A stretch of 64,000 bases of DNA, from positions 124,001-188,000 of the forward strand of contig JANSXH010000005.1 of NCBI GenBank assembly GCA_024743055.1. Direction: 5' to 3'. A model generated the notes under the pieces. That model was not told the DNA's origin, did not search any database, and saw nothing but the letters and a program-made list of their open reading frames with translations. The translations under genes and the position numbers were made by a program. Below are positions 32,802 through 41,056 of the stretch, piece by piece (the stretch's first letter is position 1; every line of letters starts with the position of its first letter). This stretch comes from Pseudomonadota bacterium (GTDB lineage Bacteria; Pseudomonadota; Alphaproteobacteria; Sneathiellales; Sneathiellaceae).

Positions 32802-34130
32802 CTAGGCTGCGTTGGTACCTACAGGGATACCGACGGACATCGTCGATTTTTCGAGGGCCTGGGAGATATCAGCTAAGATATCATCAATATGCTCGATGCC
32901 GACTGATAGCCTCACATATCCCGGTGTCACACCTGCGGCCTGTTGCTCTTCTGCTGTCAGTTGCTGATGGGTGGAGGTCGCGGGATGTATGGCCAGGGTC
33001 CGCGCATCGCCGATGTTAGCCACATGATATACGAGTTGCAGAGCGTCGATGAATCGCAGGCCTGCATCTCTACCGCCGCTAATTTCAAAACCAACCATAC
33101 CACCGTAGCCGCCCGTCATATGGGTATCAGCCCGCATCTTGACTGCACCTTCAGTCTTCGACGGATGAATGACAGTCTCCACCATGGGGTGATCATCCAA
33201 AAAATCAGCGACAGATTGAGCATTCTTTGTGTGCTCCCTCATTCGGAGCGGCAGTGTCTCCATTCCTTGGATGAATTGGAAAGCATTAAACGGGCTCATA
33301 CTGGCACCCATGTCCCGAAGCAGGGTCACACGGGCTTTGATGATATAGGCAACCGGGCCCATGGGTTTTGTTGCTTCCGTCCAGACGGCGCCGTGATAAC
33401 TGGGATCGGGGGTATTGAGCATCGGAAAACGTTCTGCATTCTTTTCCCAATCGAAGGTTCCACCATCGACAATAATCCCGCCGATAGATGTGCCATGACC
33501 CCCTATATACTTGGTTGTCGAATAGACGACGATATGAGCGCCATGATCCAAGGGCCGGCAAATGACCGGAGCAGCAGTATTATCCATGATTAGGGGAACC
33601 CCTTCTTCGTTGGCAATAGCTGCGACATCTGTAATTGGGAAAACGTGCAGTTTCGGGTTGGGAAGGGTCTCCGCATAATAGGCCCGCGTTCTCTCATCCG
33701 TTGCTCTTCGGAAATTCTCCGGGTCAGATGGATCGACAAAACGAACTTCAATCCCCATTGTTCGGAAAGTGTTTGAAAAGAGGTTCCAGCTTCCACCATA
33801 GATATCTGTAGAGCTGACAATGTTATCCCCGTTCTGGGCGATATTCTGCAAGGACACCGCCGTTGCCGCCTGACCGGAGCTGACAGCCACTGCGGCGACA
33901 CCGCCTTCCATGGCAGCTACTCTTTGCTCCAAAACGTCGACAGTCGGATTTCCAATGCGAGAATAAATTGGCCCTAAATCCTGCAAAGCGAAACGTGCAC
34001 AGGCTGTTTCCACATCTGGAAACTGAAAAGACGTCGTCTGGTGGATCGGAACGGCAACTGATCCGGTTGTCGGGTCAGCGCGATATCCGGCATGTAAGGC
34101 GATTGTCTCAGGATTTGTATAGGTTGTCAT
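32802..34130 (-). CDS. metY: O-acetylhomoserine sulfhydrylase / aminocarboxypropyltransferase
   Basis: A 442-residue PLP enzyme of the cystathionine-gamma-lyase-type (Cys/Met) family that makes homocysteine from O-acetylhomoserine and sulfide. It has TIALHAGYRADPTTGSVAVP, IYSRIGNPTVDVLEQRVAAM, PLIMDNTAAPVICRPLDHGA and the PLP lysine in VVYSTTKYIGGHGTSIGG. MetY-type enzymes are longer than MetB/MetC because of an insertion, as here (about 35-40 residues more). AAGGAG lies 6 bases before the ATG. Pairing with an acetyl-type MetA supports the assignment. It follows the alpha/beta hydrolase gene by 38 bases. Confidence 0.93.
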   Translation of the reverse strand: MTTYTNPETIALHAGYRADPTTGSVAVPIHQTTSFQFPDVETACARFALQDLGPIYSRIGNPTVDVLEQRVAAMEGGVAAVAVSSGQAATAVSLQNIAQNGDNIVSSTDIYGGSWNLFSNTFRTMGIEVRFVDPSDPENFRRATDERTRAYYAETLPNPKLHVFPITDVAAIANEEGVPLIMDNTAAPVICRPLDHGAHIVVYSTTKYIGGHGTSIGGIIVDGGTFDWEKNAERFPMLNTPDPSYHGAVWTEATKPMGPVAYIIKARVTLLRDMGASMSPFNAFQFIQGMETLPLRMREHTKNAQSVADFLDDHPMVETVIHPSKTEGAVKMRADTHMTGGYGGMVGFEISGGRDAGLRFIDALQLVYHVANIGDARTLAIHPATSTHQQLTAEEQQAAGVTPGYVRLSVGIEHIDDILADISQALEKSTMSVGIPVGTNAA

Positions 34131-34168
34131 AACTCACTCCTTTGTGTTTTCTGAATAGGGACTGGCAA

Positions 34169-34990
34169 TCAGGCGACCCAGCGCACGGCGTTGACGCCAG
34201 TTACCCTGAATTGCTCAATTTCCGAAATGTGATGCAGTATCCGGGCGTTTACCCACTCTGCTGAATCAATGGGGGCCATATGACCAAGGCATGGCAACAT
34301 GGCGAGCTTGGCCTTTGGAATCGCCTTGGCAATCACTCCACCTAAATGCTGTGTTGCGACCGGAGATTCCAGTCCAACCATGATCATTGTTGGAACAGAA
34401 ATCTTTTTGAGATCTTCCGCTTTTGTCTTTTCTTCAAAGGCACGGCAAAAGTTCCGATTTACAGTCTCTGCCATGTCTGCGAACTTGTCCTGGACTGCTT
34501 CCGGCAGGGACAGCCACGCATCCTGGCCATTCCAGTAATTTATGAAATCTGCCATGCCGGCCTTTGCATCACCGGCCATGATTGAATTCTGAACACTGTT
34601 AGCGACAGTCGCGATTTCACCAAAAAGATTCATCTGTTTGACAGTTGTACCGATCATCAGCGAGAACATAACCGGCTCAAACACAGTTAAACTCAACAGC
34701 AGATCCGGGCGCATCATTGCAATCTTGAGTGCGATGGCACCCCCGTATGAATGACCGACTAAATGTACCGGCTCGCCGATAAGTTCGATTTCTCTGATGA
34801 TAGGAGCCGCATCTCCTTCCAGACCTGGCAAGTTTCCAGTTTCCCGGTTTTTGCCATAGCCCGGTAGGTCCGGAGCGATGACCGTGAAGCGATCTTCTAA
34901 AAAATCCTTCAGACTTTGCCACTGCCGTGAAGACGATGCCGAACTGTGTAAGGCGACGACAGGGGAAGTTGAAAAATTAAAATTGGTCAT
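34169..34990 (-). CDS. Alpha/beta-hydrolase fold protein
   Basis: A 273-residue serine hydrolase of the alpha/beta fold. The nucleophile elbow is VHLVGHSYGGAIAL (Ser in GHSYGG), the oxyanion region is VVALHSSASSSRQW, and the late His is in LPCLGHMAPID. The acid residue is probably in the MIMVGLESPVAT region, though an Asp is not evident there. GGAG lies 8 bases before the ATG. It is first in a likely transcript with metY and metA (38-base gap), yet no methionine-pathway step obviously needs it. The substrate is unknown. Confidence 0.85.
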   Translation of the reverse strand: MTNFNFSTSPVVALHSSASSSRQWQSLKDFLEDRFTVIAPDLPGYGKNRETGNLPGLEGDAAPIIREIELIGEPVHLVGHSYGGAIALKIAMMRPDLLLSLTVFEPVMFSLMIGTTVKQMNLFGEIATVANSVQNSIMAGDAKAGMADFINYWNGQDAWLSLPEAVQDKFADMAETVNRNFCRAFEEKTKAEDLKKISVPTMIMVGLESPVATQHLGGVIAKAIPKAKLAMLPCLGHMAPIDSAEWVNARILHHISEIEQFRVTGVNAVRWVA

Positions 34991-35130
34991 TTGTTCGCTC
35001 CATGCGGTGTTTTGCTGTTGGAGAACAATTTGACCTTGGCGTGTTTCAGTATTTTGTCTGATTTAGCGCTTTAATGCTTCAATTGTAAAAATCCACATTT
35101 TCCTAACTTTGCCCGGTTTTCTGGTATTTT

Positions 35131-35155
35131 GTGGATTTTTTGTGGCTTTTTGTGG
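35131..35155 (+). repeat. Helically phased TTTTGTGG repeats in a divergent promoter
   Basis: Three GTGG cores, each preceded by a T run, start at 35131, 35142 and 35152, so they repeat every 10-11 bases on one face of the helix. An inverted copy (ATCCACA) lies near 35091. A pair of TGAAACA repeats follows at about 35163-35179. All lie between the hydrolase-metY-metA genes and the hybrid kinase gene, and could be an operator array or a bent-DNA element. Confidence 0.5.
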
Positions 35156-35232
35156 GTAATTTCTGAAACAATTGAAACAAAAGACCGCCTAATAGATAAT
35201 CTACTGAAACAGAGCCGCGCTAACCTTCAATC

Positions 35233-38200
35233 ATGAACGGTCTTGTACAAATGTTATTGTCTGCATCAAATACTCCGCAAAAGCCCACGACGTCATTCGC
35301 CAGCTTTGACGGTGACGGCCGTCTATTGTCTTCGTCTTCTGACTTTGATGACCTTCTTCCGACAACAGGAGAGCCTGCCAGTAAAGAACTGGTGATCGAG
35401 GCCTTTCTTAAACAGGTCGATTATTTCGACCGGCGCGAATTTATTCCAGGCGAAGAGAGCCTGCTGAATGCTGCGGAAAAGTGGCAGGATCAGTTTACTC
35501 CAGCAATCGAGGCCCGGATCGTTCGCAAAGGTTGGCGGTTGCTGTCAACCTATGACACACCCGATGGCGGGTCCATGTTTCTAAGCGTCGATATCAACAA
35601 ACAGAAGCAGGAAAGCGAGTTCTCAGATTTCATGCTTCAGAATAGCCCTCTGCCGGTTTGGGCGAACGACGCGGAGACCGGGGAGCTGCTCTACGCAAAT
35701 GAGGCTGCGCATCATCTCTACAAGAAAACGGCCGCAGACGAAAATGAGGAGGGGTTGAAAAAGTTTTTTACCAAGAAAGAAAGCGATCCCTCGACCCGGA
35801 CTTTGATGAAATCCGGATATGACGACAACTATACTTTTGTTACTAAGAACGCAGAGGGCGACGAGCTCTGGTTTAGCGGCGCAGCCAAGGTCCTACATTC
35901 CGGCAAAAAGCGCATTATCGTCACTACGACACAAGATGTGACCGATAAGAAACGTCAGGAAGAAGAAGTAAACAAGGCCAAAGAGCTTCTCAGCGATGCT
36001 ATTGAGAGTCTAACGGAAGGGTTCGCGCTTTATGATGAAGATGGGGATCTGATGCTCCTCAATGATCGATATAGGGAAATGAATTCTGGCATCGAGGATA
36101 TTCTTGAGCCCGGATTGAATTACGAAATTCTGGTTCGCGAATCCGCGCGGAGAGGAATTTATCGGGATGCCATTGGCAATGAAACAAAATGGGTTCATGA
36201 CAGCCTTGAATCTGGATCCCAGTTTATCCAGAATTTTGAGCTTTGGCATGCGGATGGTACTTGTTACACCGTGTCGCATCACCCAACAAAGCTTGGCGGT
36301 TTTGTCGTCACTCGCATGGAAATCACCGCTGAGAAAAAGGCCGAGGAAATTCGTCGCGAAGCCGATGTGCTTGTTCATAAAGTGCTTGAGGCCTGTCCCG
36401 CCAATGTTTTAATGGCCCGTATTGGCGATGGAAAAATAATTTATCGCTCTCCTGCCGCTCGTGAGTTGTTTGGAAGTACTCAATCAACAAAGGATCACTA
36501 TGTATATCCAGAAGACCACGCAGACTACCTGACAGAAATTCTTCCTACCGGGCGAATTGACGACTTTAAAACCTATTGTCGTCGCCCAGACGGAAGCGAG
36601 TTTCCAGCCTCCATTTCAGCCAGGACAATCGATTACCGCGGAGAGGATGTCATCGTTTCGAATACGGTCGATCTGACGGAACAGATTGAAGCCCGGCAGG
36701 AAATCTCGACAGCGGCCAACAGGCTAACCGACGCCATCGAATCCCTGGACGAAGGCTTTGCCTTGTATGATTCCGATCATCGCCTGGTGACCTATAACAA
36801 GTTCTACGTCGAATCCAACTTACCGCTAAAAGATGTCATAAAACCGGGTGCCCACTATGAAGATATCCTCAATAAGAGGTTTGAGGAACGCGACCACAGA
36901 AATATCGAACCTTACTTGAAGCCATACGATAAACGGCGCTACACGGGCGAAGTTGAGCCAGGTCGATGGGAAATTCAGGAATGGGACGGCAAATGGTATT
37001 CCACCTCCATCAACCTGACGTCGGAGGGTGGATTCGTGGTTACCCGCCTTGACGTAACGCGTCAAAAAGAAATGGAGGAGGAACAAAGAGCCGCAGATGA
37101 GGTAATCCGTCAGGTTCTAGAGGCATGCCCTGTCCCAATTCAGATGACCAAATTTGATGATTTTGCTTCCCTTTTTAAAAGCCCCGAAACCCGCGCATTG
37201 CTGGGAGAACAATCCACAGCAAAATCTTACTTCGTCGATCCGAATGCCCGTGACGCATATCGATCTGAATTGAGTAAGAAGGGATCCGTCAACGACTATC
37301 GCATCCAACTATACAATGCCAAACGTGAAAAATTCTGGGGAGCCATTTCCTGCAGACTTATTGATTTCAAGGGCGAGAAGGTCATCGTTTCGAACACGCG
37401 CGATCTCACCGATGAAATCGCAATTCAAGAAGAATTGGCTCGGCAAAGAGAAATCCTGTTTCAAAGCGAAAAAATGTCGGCGCTTGGAGAACTGCTGGCC
37501 GGTGTCGCCCATGAGCTCAACAACCCACTGTCTATCATCGTGGGCCACTCCTTGATGATGCAAGAAGAAGTGACAACGCCAGAGACAAGCCGTCGTGTCG
37601 ACATCATCAGTACCGCTGCCCAGCGCTGTGCCAAGATCATCAAGACTTTCCTCGCTATGGCGCGTCAGAAACCGGCAGAGATGCAGGATATTGACGTCAA
37701 CCTGGTGATAGAAAGCGCATTGGATGTTACCGAGTTTTCTTCCGGCAAGGGAAATGTCGATGTGCAGACAACTTTGTTGCCGAATTTACCGCTCGTAAAT
37801 GCTGACGCGGACCAGATCACCCAGGTTATTGTCAACCTAGTAATTAATGCGGAGCAAGCGATCACTTCCGCCCAGGACAGCGGAAAGGTAACCCTAGATA
37901 CTTCATTTGACGAGTCTGCCAACGAAGTGGTTATTCGGATAGAAGATAATGGTCCGGGCATTCCAGAAGGAATTACAGCACGTATATTTGAGCCCTTTTT
38001 TACAACCAAGGAGGTCGGACAAGGAACTGGAATTGGCCTCGCCTTTTGCCATCGCATTCTTGAATCCCATGGCGGCACCATTACTGTCAAATCCGAGGAC
38101 GGCATGGGGACCGTCTTCACACTCCGTCTTCCAGCAAATACAGGTTTGGTCACACAGCTGGAACCGGAGCCTCAACAGCAGCGATCGGCTTCCTCCTGCA

Positions 38201-38583
38201 ACATCTTGGTCGTGGATGATGAAGAAGATGTAGGCGCATTGATCCAGGAAATTCTCCAAAAGGAAGGATTTAAAGTGGATATGGCGATTAATGGCGTTCA
38301 GGCTCTGGATTTGATCAAAGCAAATAACTACACCCTTATTCTCAGCGATCTCAATATGCCGATCATGGATGGCAAGGGTCTCTTTTCTGAAATTTTTTCC
38401 AACTATCCGGATCTCGTGAGCCGGTTTGGTTTTATTACCGGGGACACCATGAGCATTGATGCCCAGGACTTTCTTAAGCAATCAAAAAGACCAAGCATGG
38501 AAAAACCCATTAACCCAAGTGAACTGAGAAATCTCGTTTACGATATGCTGGAGGCGGTTGGCGAACCGGTGACGAATAAATGA
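35233..38583 (+). CDS. Multi-PAS hybrid histidine kinase
   Basis: A 1116-residue hybrid sensor kinase with no clear membrane segment, so probably cytoplasmic. After an N-terminal unit (about 1-125) and a PAS domain (about 130-245), a PAS-PAS pair repeats: DAIESLTEGFALYD at 255 and DAIESLDEGFALYD at 500, each followed by VLEACP and a VIVSNT-DLT end, a period of 245 residues. The kinase core has the phospho-accepting His760 (LAGVAHELNNPLSI), the N-box NLVINAEQAI, and G-boxes DNGPGIP and GQGTGIGLAF. A receiver domain follows with Asp995/996 and the phospho-accepting Asp1039. No ribosome site is evident. It overlaps its response regulator by ATGA. Confidence 0.92.
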   Translation: MNGLVQMLLSASNTPQKPTTSFASFDGDGRLLSSSSDFDDLLPTTGEPASKELVIEAFLKQVDYFDRREFIPGEESLLNAAEKWQDQFTPAIEARIVRKGWRLLSTYDTPDGGSMFLSVDINKQKQESEFSDFMLQNSPLPVWANDAETGELLYANEAAHHLYKKTAADENEEGLKKFFTKKESDPSTRTLMKSGYDDNYTFVTKNAEGDELWFSGAAKVLHSGKKRIIVTTTQDVTDKKRQEEEVNKAKELLSDAIESLTEGFALYDEDGDLMLLNDRYREMNSGIEDILEPGLNYEILVRESARRGIYRDAIGNETKWVHDSLESGSQFIQNFELWHADGTCYTVSHHPTKLGGFVVTRMEITAEKKAEEIRREADVLVHKVLEACPANVLMARIGDGKIIYRSPAARELFGSTQSTKDHYVYPEDHADYLTEILPTGRIDDFKTYCRRPDGSEFPASISARTIDYRGEDVIVSNTVDLTEQIEARQEISTAANRLTDAIESLDEGFALYDSDHRLVTYNKFYVESNLPLKDVIKPGAHYEDILNKRFEERDHRNIEPYLKPYDKRRYTGEVEPGRWEIQEWDGKWYSTSINLTSEGGFVVTRLDVTRQKEMEEEQRAADEVIRQVLEACPVPIQMTKFDDFASLFKSPETRALLGEQSTAKSYFVDPNARDAYRSELSKKGSVNDYRIQLYNAKREKFWGAISCRLIDFKGEKVIVSNTRDLTDEIAIQEELARQREILFQSEKMSALGELLAGVAHELNNPLSIIVGHSLMMQEEVTTPETSRRVDIISTAAQRCAKIIKTFLAMARQKPAEMQDIDVNLVIESALDVTEFSSGKGNVDVQTTLLPNLPLVNADADQITQVIVNLVINAEQAITSAQDSGKVTLDTSFDESANEVVIRIEDNGPGIPEGITARIFEPFFTTKEVGQGTGIGLAFCHRILESHGGTITVKSEDGMGTVFTLRLPANTGLVTQLEPEPQQQRSASSCNILVVDDEEDVGALIQEILQKEGFKVDMAINGVQALDLIKANNYTLILSDLNMPIMDGKGLFSEIFSNYPDLVSRFGFITGDTMSIDAQDFLKQSKRPSMEKPINPSELRNLVYDMLEAVGEPVTNK

Positions 38584-39299
38584 CAGTTGAGAACGCGCAT
38601 ATACTTGTTTGTGATGATGAAGAAGACGTTCGGGGGATGCTCAAGGAGTATTTAGAGAAACGTGGATTTCATGTCAGCGAGGCGGGCAATGGTGTGGAGC
38701 TACGCCAGGTACTCGAAACAAATTCGATTGATCTGATACTTCTGGATATCAACATGCCCGGGGAAGACGGCCTATCTGTGCTTCGATCCATTCGTGCTGA
38801 ACAGAATGTCTGTGTCGTGATGCTGACAGCCGCTGGTGACGTTGTTGATCGGATCATTGGCCTTGAAATGGGCGCCGATGATTACCTCGGAAAACCGGTA
38901 GACCTGCGAGAGCTCGAAGCCAGAGTAAAGGCTGTTCTGCGGCGGCGTGAAGGAGCGGAAAAGACCGCTATTGCCGCGGCAACTGGAAAATCAGCAATCT
39001 TTGGCGACTGCGTCTTGGATCTTGAAGCCGCGAAGCTTTTTGATGGAGACGGTGGAGAAATCGCCATTACCGCCATGGAGTATAGCCTACTTAAAGTCTT
39101 TGCAGAAAATCCAAAGCGGGTTCTGAATCGGGACCAAATCCTGGAACAAGCCCACGATAGAGGCTGGGACCCATTTGATCGTAGTGTTGATATTCGAATT
39201 TCCCGCATCCGCCGGAAAATTGAACCGACTCCGGAAAAGCCGCAAATCATCAAGACGATCCGGGGAATCGGCTATCTTTATGATCCGGAAAATGGCTGA
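38580..39299 (+). CDS. OmpR/PhoB-family response regulator
   Basis: A 239-residue transcription factor. The receiver (1-120) has the acidic pocket CDDEEDV, phospho-acceptor Asp56 in LILLDINMPGEDGL, the Thr/Ser in VVMLTAAGD and the Lys in YLGKPVDLRELEAR. The C-terminal winged helix (about 140-239) has ITAMEYSLLKVFAENPKRVL, RDQILEQAH, RSVDIRISRIRRKIE and IRGIGYLY. Its start overlaps the end of the hybrid kinase gene by 4 bases, so they form a two-component unit. Targets may include the divergent hydrolase-metY-metA transcript; this is only proximity. Confidence 0.95.
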   Translation: MTVENAHILVCDDEEDVRGMLKEYLEKRGFHVSEAGNGVELRQVLETNSIDLILLDINMPGEDGLSVLRSIRAEQNVCVVMLTAAGDVVDRIIGLEMGADDYLGKPVDLRELEARVKAVLRRREGAEKTAIAAATGKSAIFGDCVLDLEAAKLFDGDGGEIAITAMEYSLLKVFAENPKRVLNRDQILEQAHDRGWDPFDRSVDIRISRIRRKIEPTPEKPQIIKTIRGIGYLYDPENG

Positions 39300-39302
39300 G
39301 GC

Positions 39303-39322
39303 AGAGAGCTGAAAGGCTCTCT
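39303..39322. terminator. Hairpin between the response regulator and pirin genes
   Basis: AGAGAGC and GCTCTCT make a perfect 7-bp stem with a 6-base loop, extended by a nearby GGCT/AGCC pair. It lies 3 bases after the regulator stop and before the convergent pirin stop. No T run is present on either strand, so efficiency as a terminator is uncertain. Confidence 0.45.
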
Positions 39323-39329
39323 CTAGCCA

Positions 39330-40205
39330 TCAGGAGTCAGGAAGTGGCGTATAATCTTCATCGCCGGCCACTTTGTCGAAACGCTGATGCCGCCAATCAT
39401 CCTTTGCCTGTTCGATCGCTTCTTTTTTGGTAGAGACAAAATTCCAATACATAAATCTGGGTTCCGGCAAGGCATCACCACCAAGAACAGCAAAAATAGA
39501 CGGTCTCAAGGATTTGATTTTCACGATATCGCCAGCCCCCAATACAACTAACTCGCCTTCAGCTACATTCTCACCATCAATCTCCAGTGCCCCGTCAACC
39601 ACATAGACAGCGACTTCCTCATAATCTGGCTCTAGGTCAAAGACCGCGTCGGCTTGCGCGCGAATATCAACGAAAAAGAAACGGCTCAATAGTTCTGCTG
39701 GAGATGTGTAACCCGAGAGGCTTCCAGCAACCAGACGCCCCGACCATCCCTCGCCTGAAATCTCTGGGAGGTCATTTTTCGGCACATGGGTGAAAAATGG
39801 CTCAATATCTTCATGTTCTTTTGGCAGAGCCACCCACATTTGCAATCCATTGATTCGTTCTTCCTTTTGCCGCGATTGATCACCACTGCGCTCGGAATGG
39901 GTAATTCCACGACCTGACGTCATCAAGTTGACGTCACCCGGATGTATTTCCTGTTCAGTGCCAAGGCTATCCCGATGCATTATGGCCCCCTCATAGAGAT
40001 AGGTGACCGTCGCCAAGCCGATATGCGGATGCGGTTTTACATCCATTCCCTCACCGGCAGGCAAAACAACAGGCCCCATATGATCGAGAAATACGAATGA
40101 CCCGACAGAACGTTTCTTTGCCACAGGCAAAAGCCGTCTGACATTAAAACCCCCTATATCCCGGGGCCGTCCAGCTATTCTAAGTTCTATGCGCCTGTCA
40201 TTCAT
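39330..40205 (-). CDS. Pirin-family bicupin
   Basis: A 291-residue pirin. The N-terminal cupin has FLDHMGPVVLPAGEGMDVKP, the metal-binding PHPHIGLATVTYLYEG, and GRGITHSERSG, which together supply the His and Glu ligands of pirins. The C-terminal cupin (about 170-270) is degenerate. Bacterial pirins include quercetin dioxygenases and metabolic regulators; which applies here is unknown. The gene follows the 3-hydroxybutyrate dehydrogenase gene by 18 bases, so the two are probably co-transcribed. Confidence 0.9.
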   Translation of the reverse strand: MNDRRIELRIAGRPRDIGGFNVRRLLPVAKKRSVGSFVFLDHMGPVVLPAGEGMDVKPHPHIGLATVTYLYEGAIMHRDSLGTEQEIHPGDVNLMTSGRGITHSERSGDQSRQKEERINGLQMWVALPKEHEDIEPFFTHVPKNDLPEISGEGWSGRLVAGSLSGYTSPAELLSRFFFVDIRAQADAVFDLEPDYEEVAVYVVDGALEIDGENVAEGELVVLGAGDIVKIKSLRPSIFAVLGGDALPEPRFMYWNFVSTKKEAIEQAKDDWRHQRFDKVAGDEDYTPLPDS

Positions 40206-40223
40206 ATGGCCAAGTCCAAACCG

Positions 40224-41006
40224 CTATTGGGCTGTCCATCCCCCATCAATGGATTGCAAACTGCCCGTAATATTCTCACCCGCATCACCGCACAGAAAGA
40301 TCGCTAATGCAGCAACCTGTTCTATGGTTGCAAATTTCTTGGTCGCCGCCGCACTCAACATGACGTCGTTGATTACTTCTTCCTCCGTCATGCCGCGGGC
40401 TTTAGCGGTATCTGGAATTTGTTTCTCAACCAAGGGCGTCCAGACATATCCCGGGCAAATGGCATTGACCGTAATATTGTCCCTGGCCACCTCGAGAGCC
40501 GCTGCCTTGGTGAGGCCCGCAACGCCATGCTTAGCGGCGACATAAGCGCTTTTGTTGGGCGACGCGACGATGGCGTGAGCCGAGGCCGTGTTCACAATCC
40601 GCCCCCATCCCCGCTCCCGCATGATTGGAATACAGAGCCGCGTGGTATGAAATACGGAAGTCAGATTGATGGCGATAATGGCATCCCATTTCTCTACTGG
40701 ATACTCGGCCAAAGGCGCAACGAACTGGATGCCGGCGTTGTTCATTAAAATATCCACACCGCCCATTGTTGCGCTTGCCGAGGCGACCATATCTTCTATC
40801 TCTTCGGCCTTGCTCATATCTGCCCCATGATAGTGGCACGCAACCCCATGGTCAGTTTCAATCGACTGCCGCAAAGTCTCAATCTCCCCGGCATCGCCAA
40901 AACCATTGATCATGACATCGCACCCTTCTGCCGCCAGAGCTCGGGCATAGCCCTCGCCGATACCTGAAGTAGAACCCGTAACCAGAGCCTTCTTTCCTTT
41001 CAGCAT
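40224..41006 (-). CDS. bdhA: 3-hydroxybutyrate dehydrogenase (SDR family)
   Basis: A 260-residue NAD-dependent short-chain dehydrogenase that would interconvert D-3-hydroxybutyrate and acetoacetate, for use of PHB or ketone bodies. It has the glycine motif VTGSTSGIGEGYARALA, MNNAGIQFVAPLAEYPVEKW, and the catalytic Ser-Tyr-Lys in NTASAHAIVASP and SAYVAAKHG. Sequence and exact length match the family. The ATG at 41006 is chosen because AGGAA lies 6 bases upstream; a TTG 21 bases earlier has no site. It heads a pair with pirin, after the DASS permease gene (50-base gap). Confidence 0.9.
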   Translation of the reverse strand: MLKGKKALVTGSTSGIGEGYARALAAEGCDVMINGFGDAGEIETLRQSIETDHGVACHYHGADMSKAEEIEDMVASASATMGGVDILMNNAGIQFVAPLAEYPVEKWDAIIAINLTSVFHTTRLCIPIMRERGWGRIVNTASAHAIVASPNKSAYVAAKHGVAGLTKAAALEVARDNITVNAICPGYVWTPLVEKQIPDTAKARGMTEEEVINDVMLSAAATKKFATIEQVAALAIFLCGDAGENITGSLQSIDGGWTAQ

Positions 41007-41056
41007 CACAATTCCTATTCCTGTCAAAAAATGTAGAAAAATCTCTGTTTTGTCAG

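Noticed and set aside
32943..33593. A plus-strand frame of 216 codons opposite metY
   Set aside because: It lies entirely inside metY, has no domain and no ribosome site, and is explained by the codon use of metY.
34991..35232. Possible SAM-II riboswitch upstream of the hydrolase-metY-metA transcript
   Set aside because: The conserved pseudoknot core of SAM-II is not seen; the region holds simple T/GTGG repeats instead.
37903..38481. A minus-strand frame of 192 codons opposite the hybrid kinase
   Set aside because: It mirrors the kinase's ATPase and receiver coding sequence, without a ribosome site or domain.
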